NCBI RefSeq assembly: GCF_051014445.1
Contig: NC_135146.1
Span: forward strand, 4,154,001-4,218,000
DNA length: 64,000 nt
Source of the DNA: Colletes latitarsis
Taxonomy: Eukaryota > Arthropoda > Insecta > Hymenoptera > Colletidae
Direction of reading: 5' to 3'
Shown: piece by piece, positions 17,459 to 30,037 of the stretch
Layout of the letters: each line of letters starts with the position of its first letter
How positions within the stretch are numbered: position 1 is the stretch's first letter
Position numbers and translations under genes: made by a program
Notes under the pieces: generated by a model
Told to the model about the DNA's origin: nothing
Database searches by the model: none
The model's input: the letters and a program-made list of their open reading frames with translations, nothing else

Positions 17459-19194
17459 TTCGCATTTCTCGCATACTTGTTGGCCAGATCCGGGACGTTT
17501 TCTGGGTTGGATCAGGTAGTAGTGTGGTACCGCACTGAAACAGTGAAGTAATCCTGGATTCGATCTATATATTAGAAGGGTAACACCGGTTAGGTTTGGG
17601 TTAGGTCTGGTATTTGCCATCATCTAGCTCATACTTTCGCATTTTTCGCATACTTGTTGGCCAGATCCTGGGCGTTTTCTGGTTTCGGTCACATAGTAAT
17701 GTGGTTCCACCCTGCAACAGTGAGTTAAACCTGGATTCAATCTATATTTTAGAGGATAACACCGGTTAGGTCAGGATTAGGTTTGGCATTTGCCATCATC
17801 TGGCTCATACTTTCGCATTTTGCACCTACGTGTTGGCCAGAACCTGGGCGTTCTCTGGTTTGGATCACGTAGTAATGTGGTACCACACTGAAACAGTGGG
17901 TTAACCAGGATTCATTTTATATTTTAGAGGATAACACCGGTTAGGTCTTGGTTAGGTCTAGTATTTGCCATCATCTGGCTCATACTTTCGCCCTTTGCAC
18001 CTACTTGTTGGCCAGATCCTGGGCGTTTTCTGGTTTCGGTCACATAGTAATGTGGTTCCACCCTGCAACAGTGAGTTAAACCTGGATTCAATCTATATTT
18101 TAGAGGATAACACCGGTTAGGTCAGGATTAGGTTTGGCATTTGCCATCATCTGGCTCATACTTTCGCATTTTGCACCTACGTGTTGGCCAGAACCTGGGC
18201 GTTCTCTGGTTTGGATCACGTAGTAATGTGGTACCACACTGAAACAGTGGGTTAAACCAGGATTCATTTTATATTTTAGGGGTTAACACCGGCTAGGTCA
18301 GGGTTAGGTCTGGTATTTGCCATCATCTGGCCCATACTTTCGCATTTTTCGCATAGTTGTTGGCCAGATCCTGGGCGTTTTCTGGTTTGCATCACGTAGT
18401 AATGGGGTACCACACTGATACAGTGAGTTAAACCTGGATTCGATCTATATATTAGAGGGTAACACCGGTTAGGTTTGGGTTAGGTCTGGTATTTGCCATC
18501 ATCTAGCTCATACTTTCGCCCTTTGCACCTACTTGTTGGCCAGATCCTGGGCGTTTTCTGGTTTTGATCACGTCGTAATGTGACACCACACCGAAACAGT
18601 GAGTTAAACCTGGATTCAATCTATATTTTAGAGGTTAACACCGGCTAGGTCAGGGTTAGGTCTGGTATTTGCCATCATCTGGCTCATACTTTCGCCCTTT
18701 GCACCTACTTGTTGGCCAGATCCTGGGCGTTTTCTGGGTTGGATCACTTAGTAATGTGGTACCACACTGCCACATGAGTTAAACCTGGATTCAATCTATA
18801 TTTTAGAGGATAACACCGGTTAGGTCAGGGCTAGGTCTGGTATTTGCCATCATCTGGCTCATACTTTCGCCATTTGCACCTACTTGTTGGCCAGATCCTG
18901 GGCGTTTTCTGGTTTTGATCACGTTGTAATGTGGCACCACACTGAAACAGTGAGTTAAACCAGCATTCAATCTATATTTTAGAGGTTAACACAGGCTAGG
19001 TCGGGGGTTAGGTCTGGTATTTGCCATCATCTGGCCCATACTTTCGCATTTTTCGCATACTTGTTGGCCAGATCCTGGGCGTTTTCTGGTTTGGGTCACG
19101 TAGCAATGTGGTACCACACTGCAACAGTGAGTTATACCTGGATTCCAGCTATATTTTAGTGGACAACACCGGTTAGGTCAGGGTTAGGTCTGGT

Positions 19195-22100
19195 ATTAGC
19201 CATCATCAGGCTCATACTTTCGCATTTTTCGCATACTTATTGGCCAGATCCTGGGCGTTTTCTGGTTTGGAACACGTAGTAATATGGTACCACACTGAAA
19301 CAGTGGGTTAAACCAGGATTCAATCTATATTTTAGAGGATAACACCGGTTAGGTCTGGGTTAGGTCTGGTATTTGCCGTCGTCTGGCCCATACTTTCGCA
19401 TTCTTCGCATACTTGCTGGCCAGATCCTGGGCGTTTTCTGGTTTGGGTCACGTAGTAATGTGGTGCCACACTGCAGCAGTGAGTTAAACCTGAATTCAAT
19501 CTATATTTTAGAGGATAACACCGGTTAGGTCAGGGCTAGGTCTGGTATTTGCCATCATCTGGCTCATACTTTCGCCCTTTGCACCTACTTGCTGGCCAGA
19601 TCCTGGGCGTTTTCTGGTTTTGATCACGTTGTAATGTGGCACCACACTGAAACAGTGAGTTAAACCAGGATTCAATCTATATTTTAGAGGTTAACACAGG
19701 CTAGGTCGGGGGTTAGGTCTGGTATTTGCCATCATCTGGCTCATACTTTCGCATTTTTCGTATACTTGTTGACCAGATCCTGGGCGTCTTCTGGGGTGGA
19801 TCAGGTAGTAGTGTGGTACCGCACTGAAACAGCGAAGCAATCCTGGATTCGATCTATATATTAGAAGGGTAACACCGGTTAGGTTTGGGTTAGGTCTGGT
19901 ATTTGCCATCATCTGGCTCATACTTTCGCATTTTTCGCATACTTGTTGGCCAGATCCTGGGCGTTTTCTGGGTTGGATCAGGTAGTTGTGTGGTACCGCA
20001 CAAAAAACAGTGAAGTAATCCTGGATTCGATCTATATATTAGAGGGTAACACCGGTTAGGTTTGGGTTTGGTCTGGTATTTGCCATCATCTGGCTCATGC
20101 TTTCGCATTTTTCGCATCCCTGTTGGCCAGATTCTGGGGGTTTTCTGGTTTGGGTCACGTAGTAATGTGGTACCACACTGAAACAGTGGGTTAAACCAGG
20201 ATTCGATCTATATATTAGAGGGTAATACCGGTTAGGTCAGGTTTAGGTCTGGTATTTGCCATCGTCTGGCTCATACTTTCGCATTTTTCGCATACTTGTT
20301 GGCCAGATCCTGGGGGTTTTCTGGTTTGGGACACGTAGTAATGTGGTACCACACTGAAACAGTGGTTTAAACCAGGATTCGATCTATATATTAGAGGGTA
20401 ATACCGGTTCGGTCAGGGTTAGGTCTGGTATTTGCCATCGTCTGGCTCATACTTTCGCATTTTTCGCATACTTGTTGGCCTGATCCTGGGCGTTTTCTGG
20501 GTTGGATCGCGTAGTGATGTGGTACCACACTGAAACAGTGGGTTAAACCAGGATTCAATCTATATTTTAGAGGATAACACCGGTTAGGTCTTGGTTAGGT
20601 CTGGTATTTGCCATCATCTGGCTCATACTTTCACATTTTTCGCATACTTGTTGGCCAGATCCGGGGCGTTTTCTGGTTTGGATCACGTAGTAATGTAGTA
20701 CCACACTGCCACATGAGTTAAACCTGGATTCAATCTATATTTTAGAGGATAACACCGGTTAGGTCAGGGTTAGGTCTGGTATTAGCCATCATCAGGCTCA
20801 TACTTTCGCATTTTTCGCATACTTATTGGCCAGATCCTGGGCGTTTTCTGGTTTGGAACACGTAGTAATATGGTACCACACTGTAACAGTGGGTTAAACC
20901 AGGATTCAATCTATATTTTAGAGGATAACACCGGTTAGGTCTGGGTTAGGTCTGGTATTTGCCGTCGTCTGGCCCATACTTTCGCATTCTTCGCATACTT
21001 GCTGGCCAGATCCTGGGCGTTTTCTGGTTTGGGTCACGTAGTAATGTGGTGCCACACTGCAGCAGTGAGTTAAACCTGAATTCAACCTATATTTTAGAGG
21101 ATAACACCGGTTAGGTCAGGGCTAGGTCTGGTATTTGCCATCATCTGGCTCACACTTTCGCCCTTTGCACCTACTTGCTGGCCAGATCCTGGGCGTTTTC
21201 TGGTTTTGATCACGTTGTAATGTGGCACCACACTGAAACAGTGAGTTAAACCAGGATTCAATCTATATTTTAGAGGTTAACACAGGCTAGGTCGGGGGTT
21301 AGGTCTGGTATTTGCCATCATCTGGCTCATACTTTCGCATTTTTCGCATACTTGTTGACCAGATCCTGGGCGTCTTCTGGGGTGGATCAGGTAGTAGTGT
21401 GGTACCGCACTGAAACAGTGAAGCAATCCTGGATTCGATCTATATATTAGAAGGGTAACACCGGTTAGGTTTGGGTTAGGTCTGGTATTTGCCATCATCT
21501 GGCTCATGCTTTCGCATTTTTCGCATCCCTGTTGGCCAGATTCTGGGGGTTTTCTGGTTTGGGTCACGTAGTAATGTGGTACCACACTGAAACAGTGGGT
21601 TAAACCAGGATTCGATCTATATTTTAGAGGATAACACCGGTTAGGTCTGGCTTAGGTCTGCTATTTGCCATCATCTGACTCATGCTTTCGCATTTTTCGC
21701 ATACTTGTTGGCCAGATCCGGGGCGTTTTCTGGTTTGGATCACGTAGTAATGTAGTACCACACTGCCACATGAGTTAAACCTGGATTCAATCTATATTTT
21801 AGAGGATAACACCGGTTAGGTCAGGGTTAGGTCTGGTATTTGCCATCGTCTGGCTCATACTTTCGCATTTTTCGCATACTTGTTGGCCAGATCCTGGGCG
21901 TTTTCTGTTTTGGATCACGTTGTAATGTGGTACCGCACTGAAACAGTGAAGTAATCGTGGATTCGATCTATATATTAGAGGGTAATACCGGTTAGGTCAG
22001 GGTTAGGTCTGGTATTTGCCATCGTCTGGCTCATACTTTCGCATTTTTCGCATACTTGTTGGCCAGATCCTGGGCGTCTTATGGGTTGGATCAGGTAGTT

Positions 22101-22366
22101 GTGTGGTACCGCACTGAAACAGTGAATTAATCCTGGATTCGATCAATATATTAGAGGGTAACACCGGTTAGGCTTGGGTTGGGTCTGGTATTTGTTATTA
22201 TCTGGCCCATACTTTCGCATATTTCGCATAATTGTTGGCCAAATGCTGGCTTTTTCTGGGTTGGATCACGTAGTAATGTGGTACCACACTTGAACAGTGA
22301 ATTCATCCTGGGTCCGATCTATATTTTAAAGGATAACACCGGTTAGGTCGGGGTGAGGTCTGGGAT
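19195..22366. repeat. Nine-monomer segment and its tandem copy (offset 1,586 bp)
   Basis: From about 19195 the order of rare variants (ATTAGCCATCATCAGG, GGTTTGGAACACG, GCCGTCGTCTGG, CTGAATTCAA) is repeated from about 20781. Anchors at 19264/20850 and 19375/20961 both give 1,586 bp. The copies diverge after the monomer near 21340-21500, so the far edge is approximate. Confidence 0.65.
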
Positions 22367-22980
22367 TTGCCATCATCTGGCTCATACTTTCGCATATTTC
22401 GCATACTAGTTGGCCAGATCCTGGGCGTCTTATGGGTTGGATCAGGTAGTAGTGTGGTACCGCACTGAAACAGTGAAGTAATCCTGGATTCGATCTATAT
22501 ATTGGAAGGGTAACACCGGTTAGGTTAGGGTTAGGTCTGGTATTTGCCATCATCTGGCCCATACTTTCTCATTTTTCGCACACTTGTTGGGCAGATCCTG
22601 GGCGTTCTCTGGTTTGGATAACGTAGTAATATGGTACCACACTGAAACAGTGTGTTAGTCCTGGATTCAAACTATATTTTAGAGGATAACAGCGGCTAGG
22701 TCAGGGTTAGGTCTGGTATTTGCCATAATCTGGCTCATACTTTCGCATTATTCGCATACTTTTTGGCCAGATCCTGGGCTTTTTCTGGTATGGCTCACAA
22801 AGTAATGTGGTACCACAATGAAACAGCGGGGTAAACCGGGGCCAGATCAATTCTTTAGGGGATAACACTGGTCAGGTCTGGGTAAGGTCTGGGATTCGCC
22901 ATCATCTCGATCATACTTTCACTTTTTTCGCATTATTGTTGGCCAAATGCTGGCTTTTTCTGGGTTGGATCACGTAGTAA

Positions 22981-23156
22981 TGTGGTACCACACTGCAGCA
23001 GTGAGTTAAACCTGGATTCAATCTATATTTTAGAGGATAACACCGGTTAGGTCAGGGTTAGGTCTGGTATTTGCCATCATCTGGCTCATACTTTCGTTTT
23101 TTTCGCATACTTGTTTGCCAGATCCTGGGCGTTTTCTGGGTTGGATCGCGTCGTAA
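22981..23156. repeat. Representative satellite monomer with its dyads and telomere-like doublet
   Basis: This 176-bp unit shows the typical internal layout. TGTGGTACCACA (22981-22992) is a perfect palindrome with a KpnI site. It overlaps CACTG-CAG-CAGTG (22991-23003), a 5-bp-stem dyad. Further on are TTAGGTCAGGG (23047-23057) and TTAGGTCTGGT (23058-23068), a tandem pair of 11-mers that differ at two positions. The next monomer's palindrome position begins at 23157, confirming the period. Confidence 0.9.
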
Positions 23157-23781
23157 TGTGGTACCACACTGCCACATGAGTTAAACCTGGATTCAATCTA
23201 TATTTTAGAGGATAACACCGGTTAGGTCAGGGTTAGGTCTGGTATTTGCCATCATTCGGCTCATACTTTCGCATTTTTCGCATACTTGTTAGCCAGATCC
23301 TGGGCGTTTTCTGGTTTGCATCACGTAGTGATGTGGTACCACACTGATACAGTGAGTTAAGCCTGGATTCGATCTATATATTAGAGGATAACACCGGTTA
23401 GGTCAGGGTTAGGTCTGGTATTTGCCATCATCTGGCTCAGACTTTCGCATTTTTCGCATACTTGTTGGCCAGATCCTGGGCGTTTTCTGGTTTGGATCAC
23501 GTAGTAATGTGGTTCCACACTGCATCAGTGACTTAAACCTGGATACAATCTATATATTAGAGGATAACACCGGTTAGGTCAGGGTTAGGTCTGGTATTTG
23601 CCATCGTCTGGGTCATACTTCCACATTTTTCGCATACTTGTTGGCCAGATCCCGGGCGTTTTCTGGTTTGGATCGCGTAGTAATGTGGTTCCACACTGAT
23701 ACAGTGAGTTAAGCCTGGATTCGATCTATGTATTAGAGGGTAACAACGGTTAGGTTTGGGTTAGGTCTGGTATTTGCCATC

Positions 23782-26700
23782 ATCTGACTCATACTTTCGC
23801 ATTTTTCGCATACTTGTTGGCCAGATCCTGGGCGTTTTCTGGTTTGCATCACCTAGTAATGTGGTACCACACTGATACAGTGAGTTAAGCCTGGATTCGA
23901 TCTATATATTAGAGGGTAACACCGGTTAGGTCAGGGTTAGGTCTCGTATTTGCCATCGTCTGGCTCATACTTTCGCATTTTTCGCCTACTTGTTGGCCAG
24001 ATCCTGGGCGTTTTCTGGTTTGGATCAGGTAGTAATATGGTACCCCCCTGCAACAGTGAGTTAAACCTGGATTCAATCTATATTTTAGAGGATAACACCG
24101 GTTAGGTCAGGGTTAGGTCTCGTATTCCCCATCACCTGGCTCATACTTTCGCATTTTTGGCCTACTTGTTGGCCAGATCCTGGGCGTTTTCTATGTTGGA
24201 TCACGTAGTACTGTGGTACCACACTGAAACTGCGAGTTAAACCGGGGTCCGATCAATACATTAGAGGATAACACCGGTTAGGTCTGGGTTAGGTCTGGTA
24301 TTAGCCTTCACCTGGCTCATAATTTCGCATTTTTCGCATACATGTTGCCCAGATCCTGGTCGTTTTCTGGTTTGGATCACGTAGTAATGTGGTAACACAC
24401 TGAAACTGGGAATTAATCCTGGATTCAATCTATATTTTAGAGGATAACACCTGTTAGGTCAGGGTTAGGTCTCGTATTTGCCATTATTTGGCTCATACTT
24501 TCGAATTTTTGGCCTACTTGTTAGCCAGATCCTGGGCGTTTTCTATGTTGGATCACGTAGCAATGAGGTACCACACTGAAACAGTGAGTTAATCTTGGCT
24601 TCAATCTACATTTTAGAGGATAACATCGGTTAGGTCAGGGTTAGCTCTGGTATTTGCCATCATCTGGCTCATACTTTCGCATTTTTCGCCTACTTATTGC
24701 TTCTAGGTTGGATCACGTAGTAATGTGGTACCACACTGAAACAGTGAGTTAAACGTGGATTCAATCTATATTTTAGAGGATAACACCTGTTAGGTCAGGG
24801 TTAGGTCTCGTATTTGCCATCATCTGGCTCATACTTTCGCATTTTTCGCCTACTTGTTGGCCAGATCCTGGGCGTTTTCTGGTTTGGATCAGGTAGTAAT
24901 GTGGTACCGCACTGCAACACTGAGTTAAACCTGGATTCAATCTATATTTTAGAGAATAACTCCGGTTAGGTCAGGCTTAGGTCTGGTATTTGCCATCATC
25001 TGGCTCATACTTTCGCATTTTTCGCCTACTTATTGCTTCTAGGTTGGATCACGTAGTAATATGGTACCACACTGAAACAGTGAGTTAAACGTGGATTCAA
25101 TCTATATTTTAGAGGATAACATCGGTTAGGTCAGGGTTAGGTCTGGTATTTGCCATCATCTGGCTCATACTTTCGCATTTTTCGCCTACTTGTTGGCCAG
25201 ATCCTGGGCGTTTTCTGGTTTGGATCAGGTAGTAATGTGGTACCGCACTGCAACACTGAGTTAAACCTGGATTCAATCTATATTTTAGAGAATAACTCCG
25301 GTTAGGTCAGGCTTGGGTCTGGTATTTGCCATCATCTGGCTCATACTTTCGCAATTTTCACATACATGTTAGCTAGATCTTGGGCTTTTTCTGGCTTGGG
25401 TCATGTTGTAAAGTGGTACCGCACTGAAACAGTGAGTTAATCCTGGACTCGATCTATATTTTAGAGGATAACACCGGTTAGGTCAGGGTTAGGTCTGGTA
25501 TTTGCCATCATCTGGCTCATGCTTGCGCATTTTTCACCTACCTGTTGGCCAGATCCCGGGCGTTTTCTGGGTTGGATCACGTAATAATGTTGTACCACAC
25601 TGAAACAGTGAGTTAAACCTGGATACAATCTATATTTTAGAGGATAACACTGGTTAGGTCAGGGTTAGGTCTGGTATTAGCCATCACCTGGCTCATACTT
25701 TCGCATTTTTCGCAATACTTGTTGGCTTGATCCTGGGCTTTTTCTGGTTTGGATCACATTGTAATGTGATACCACACTGAAGCAGTGAAGTAAACCTCGA
25801 TCCGATCGATATTTTAGGGGATAAATCCGGTTAGGTCAGGGATAGGTCTGGTAACTGCCAGCATTTGGCTCATACTTTCGCTTATTTCGCATAATTGTTG
25901 GCCAGATCCTGGGCGTTTTCTGGTTTGGATCACGTAGTAATGAGGTACCACACTGAAACAGTGAGTTAATCTTGGCTTCAATCTACATTTTAGAGGATAA
26001 CATCGGTTAGGTCAGGGTTAGGTCTGGTATTTGCCATCATCTGGCTCATACTTTCGTATTTTTCGCCTACTTATTGCTTCTATGTTGGATCACGTAGTAG
26101 TGTGGTACCACACTGAAACGGTGAGTTAAGCCTGGATTCAATCTATATTTTGGAGGACAACACCGGTTAGGTCAGGGTTAGGTCTGGCATTTGCCATCAC
26201 CTGGCACATACTTTAGCATTTTTCGCATACTTGTTGGCCAGGTCCTGGGCGTTTTCTGGTTTGCATCAGGTAGTAATGTGGTAACACACTGAAACTGGGA
26301 ATTAATCCTGGATTCAATCTATATTTTAGAGGATAACACCTGTTAGGTCAGGGTTAGGTCTCGTATTTGCCATTATTTGGCTCATACTTTCGCATTTTTG
26401 GCCTACTTGTTAGCCAGATACTGGGCGTTTTCTATGTTGGATCACGTAGCATTGAGGTACCACACTGAAACAGTGAGTTAATCTTGGCTTCAATCTACAT
26501 TTTATAGGATAACATCGGTTAGGTCAGGGTTAGCTCTGGTATTTGCCATCATCTGGCTCATACTTTCGCATTTTTCGCCTACTTATTGCTTCTAGGTTGG
26601 ATCACGTAGTAATGGGGTACCACACTGAAACAGTGAGTTAAACGTGGATTCAATCTATATTTTAGAGGATAACACCTGTTAGGTCAGGGTTAGGTCTCGT

Positions 26701-29700
26701 ATTTGCCATCATCTGGCTCATACTTTCGCATTTTTCGCCTACTTGTTGGCCAGATCCTGGGCGTTTTCTGGTTTGGATCAGGTAGTAATGTGGTACCGCA
26801 CTGCAACACTGAGTTAAACCTGGATTCAATCTATATTTTAGAGAATAACTCCGGTTAGGTCAGGCTTAGGTCTGGTATTTGCCATCATCTGGCTCATACT
26901 TTCGCATTTTTCGCCTACTTATTGCTTCTAGGTTGGATCACGTAGTAATGGGGTACCACACAGAAACAGTGAGTTAAACGTGGATTCAATCTATATTTTA
27001 GAGGATAACATCGGTTAGGTCAGGGTTAGGTCTGGTATTTGCCATCATCTGGCTCATACTTTCGCATTTTTGGCCTACTTGTTGGCCAGATCCTGGGCGT
27101 TTTCTGGTTTGGATCAGGTAGTAATGTGGTACCGCACTGCAACACTGAGTTAAACCTGGATTCAATCTATATTTTAGAGAATAACTCCGGTTAGGTCAGG
27201 CTTAGGTCTGGTATTTGCCGTAATCTGGCTCATACTTTCGCAATTTTCACATACATGTTAGCTAGATCTTGGGCTTTTTCTGGCTTGGATCATGTTGTAA
27301 AGTGGTACCGCACTGAAACAGTGAGTTAATCCTGGACTCGATCTATATTTTAGAGGATAACACCGGTTAGGTCAGGGTTAGGTCTGGTATTTGCCATCAT
27401 CTGGCTCATGCTTTCGCATTTTTCACCTACTTGTTGGCCAGATCCCGGGCGTTTTCTGGGTTGGATCACGTAATAATGTTGTACCACACTGAAACAGTGA
27501 GTTAAACCTGGATTCAATCTATATTTTAGAGGATAACACTGATTAGGTCAGGGTTAGGTCTGGTATTAGCCATCACCTGGCTCATACTTTCGCATTTTTC
27601 GCAATACTTGTTGGCTTGATCCTGGGCTTCTTCTGGTTTGGATCACATTGTAATGTGATACCACACTGAAGCAGTGAACTAAACCTCGATCCGATCTATA
27701 TTTTAGGGGATAAATCCGGTTAGGTCAGGGATAGGTCTGGTAACTGCCAGCATTTGGCTCATACTTTCGCTTATTTCGCATAATTGTTGGCCAGATCCTG
27801 GGCGTTTTCTGGTTTGAATCACTTAGTAATGTGGTACCACACTGCCACATGAGTTAAACCTGGATCCAATCTATATTTTAGAGGATAACACCGGTTAGGT
27901 CAGGGCTAGGTCTGGTATTTGCCATCATCTGGCTCATACTTTCGCCATTTGCACCTACTTGTTGGCCAGATCCGGGGCGTTTTCTGGTTTGAATCACTTA
28001 GTAATGTGGTACCACACTGCCGCATGAGTTAAACCTGGATTCAATCTATATTTTAGAGGATAACACCGGTTAGGTCAGGGTTAGGTCTGGAATTTGCCAT
28101 CGTCTGGCCCATACTTTCGCCCTTTGCACCTACTTGTTGGCCAGATCCTGGGCGTTTTCTGGTTTGGGTCGCGTCGTTATGTGGTGCCACACTGCAGCAG
28201 TGTGTTAAACCTGAGTTCAATCTATATTTTAGAGGATAACACCGGTTAGGTCAGGATTAGGTCTGGTATTTGCCATCATCTGGCTCATACTTTCGCCCTT
28301 TGCACCTACTTGTTGGCCAGATCCTGGGCGTTTTCTGGTTTTGATCACGTTGTAATGTGACACCACACTGAAACAGTGAGTTAAACCTGGATTCAATCTA
28401 TATTTTAGGGGTTAACACCGGCTAGGTCAGGGTTAGGTCTGGTATTTGCCATCATCTGGCCCATACTTTCGCATTTTTCGCATAGTTGTCGGCCAGATCC
28501 TGGGCGATTTCTGGTTTGCATCACGTAGTAATGGGGTACCACACTGATACAGTGAGTTAAACCTGGATTCGATCTATATATTAGAGGGTAATACCGGTTA
28601 GGTTTGGGTTAGGTCTGTTATTTGCCATCATCTAGCTCATACTTTCGCCCCTTGCACCTACTTGTTGGCCAGATCCTGGGCGTTTTCTGGTTTGCATCAC
28701 GTAGTAATGGGGTACCACACTGATACAGTGAGTTAAACCTGGATTCGATCTATATATTAGAGGGTAACACCGGTTAGGTTTGGGTTAGGTCTGGTATTTG
28801 CCACCATCTGGCTCATGCTTTCGCATTTTTCGCATACTTGTTGGCCAGATTCTGGGCGTTTTCTGGTTGGGATCGCGCAGTAATGTGGTACCACACTGAA
28901 ACAGTGAGTTATTCCTGGATTCGATCTATATATTAGAGGGTAACACCGGTTAGGTTTGGGCTAGGTCTGGTATTTGCCATCATCTGGCTGATACTTTCGC
29001 ATTTTTCGCATACTTGTTGGCCAGATCCTGGGCGTTTTCTGGTTTGGATCACGTAGTAATGTGGTACCACACTGATACAATGAGTTAAACCTGGATTCGA
29101 TCTATATTTTAGAGCATAACACTGAATAGGTCAGGGTTAGGTCTGGTATTTGCCATAATCTGGCTCATACTTTCGCATTTTTCGCATACTTGTTGGCCAG
29201 ATTCTGGGCGTTTTCTGGTATGGATCACGTAGTAATGTGGTACCACACTGATACAATGAGTTAAGCCTGGATTCGATCTATATATTAGAGGGTAACACCG
29301 GTTAGGTTTGGGTTAGGTCTGGTATTTGCCATCATCTAGCTCATACTTTCGCATTTTTCGCATACTTGTTGGCCAGATCCGGGGCGTTTTCTGGTTTGCA
29401 TCACGTAGTAATGGGGTACCACACTGATACAGTGAGTTGAACCTGGATTCGATCTATATATTAGAGGGTAACACCGGTTAGGTTTAGGTTAGGTCTGGTA
29501 TTTGCCATCATCTAGCTCATACTTTCGCATTTTTCGCATACTTGTTGGCCAGATCCTGGGCTTCTTCTGGTTTGGGTCACGTAGTAATGTGGTACCACCC
29601 TGCAACAGTGAGTTAAACCTGGATTCAATCTATATTTTAGAGGACAACACCGGTTAGGTCAGGGTTAGGTCTGGTAATAGCCATCATCAGGCTCATACTT

Positions 29701-30037
29701 TCGCATTTTTCGCATACTTGTTGGCCAGATCCTGGGCGTTTTCTGATTGGGGTCACGTAGTGATGTGGTGCCACACTGCAGCAGTGAGTTAAACCTGGAT
29801 TCAATCTATATATTGGAGGGTAACACCGGGTAGGTTTCGATTAGGTCTGGTATTTGCCATCATCTGGCTCATGCTTTCGGATTTTTCGCATACCTGTTGG
29901 CCAGATCCTGGGCGTTTTCTTGTTTGGATCACGTTGGAATGTGGTACTACACTGAAACAGTGAGGTAATCCTGGATTCGATCTATATATTAGAGGGTAAC
30001 ACCGGTTAGGTTTGGGTTAGGTCTGGTATTTGCCATA
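23782..30037. repeat. 6,256-bp satellite block, copy A of a tandem duplication
   Basis: About 36 monomers (36 x 176 minus five monomers that are each about 16 bp short gives 6,256) are repeated directly downstream. Every anchor I checked gives the same 6,256-bp offset: TACCCCCCTG at 24041/30297, the ATAATTGTTGG type at 27779/34035, and GGTTGGGATCGCGC at 28865/35121. The block includes the 16-bp-short TTATTGCTTCTAGG monomers and, at its end, CGCCCTTTGCACC types. Confidence 0.9.

Larger units (their letters stand above)
17459..23781. repeat. Satellite array, right arm, first section
   Basis: Monomers of about 176 bp continue from the right target-site duplication. This section mixes types seen little in the left arm: CGCCCTTTGCACCTACTTG, CACTGCCACATGAG, and monomers with TATATATTAGAGGGTAAC. 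Local duplications are present: a pair offset by 351 bp (GGTTTCGGTCACATAG at 17681 and 18032) and a nine-monomer series offset by 1,586 bp (GGTTTGGAACACG at 19264 and 20850). I see no gene; the open frames near 19691-22562 are satellite. Confidence 0.95.

Noticed and set aside
22981..23156. CENP-B box in the satellite monomer
   Set aside because: The TTCGCATTTTTCGCA segment resembles the start of a box but lacks the required A and the CGGG core.
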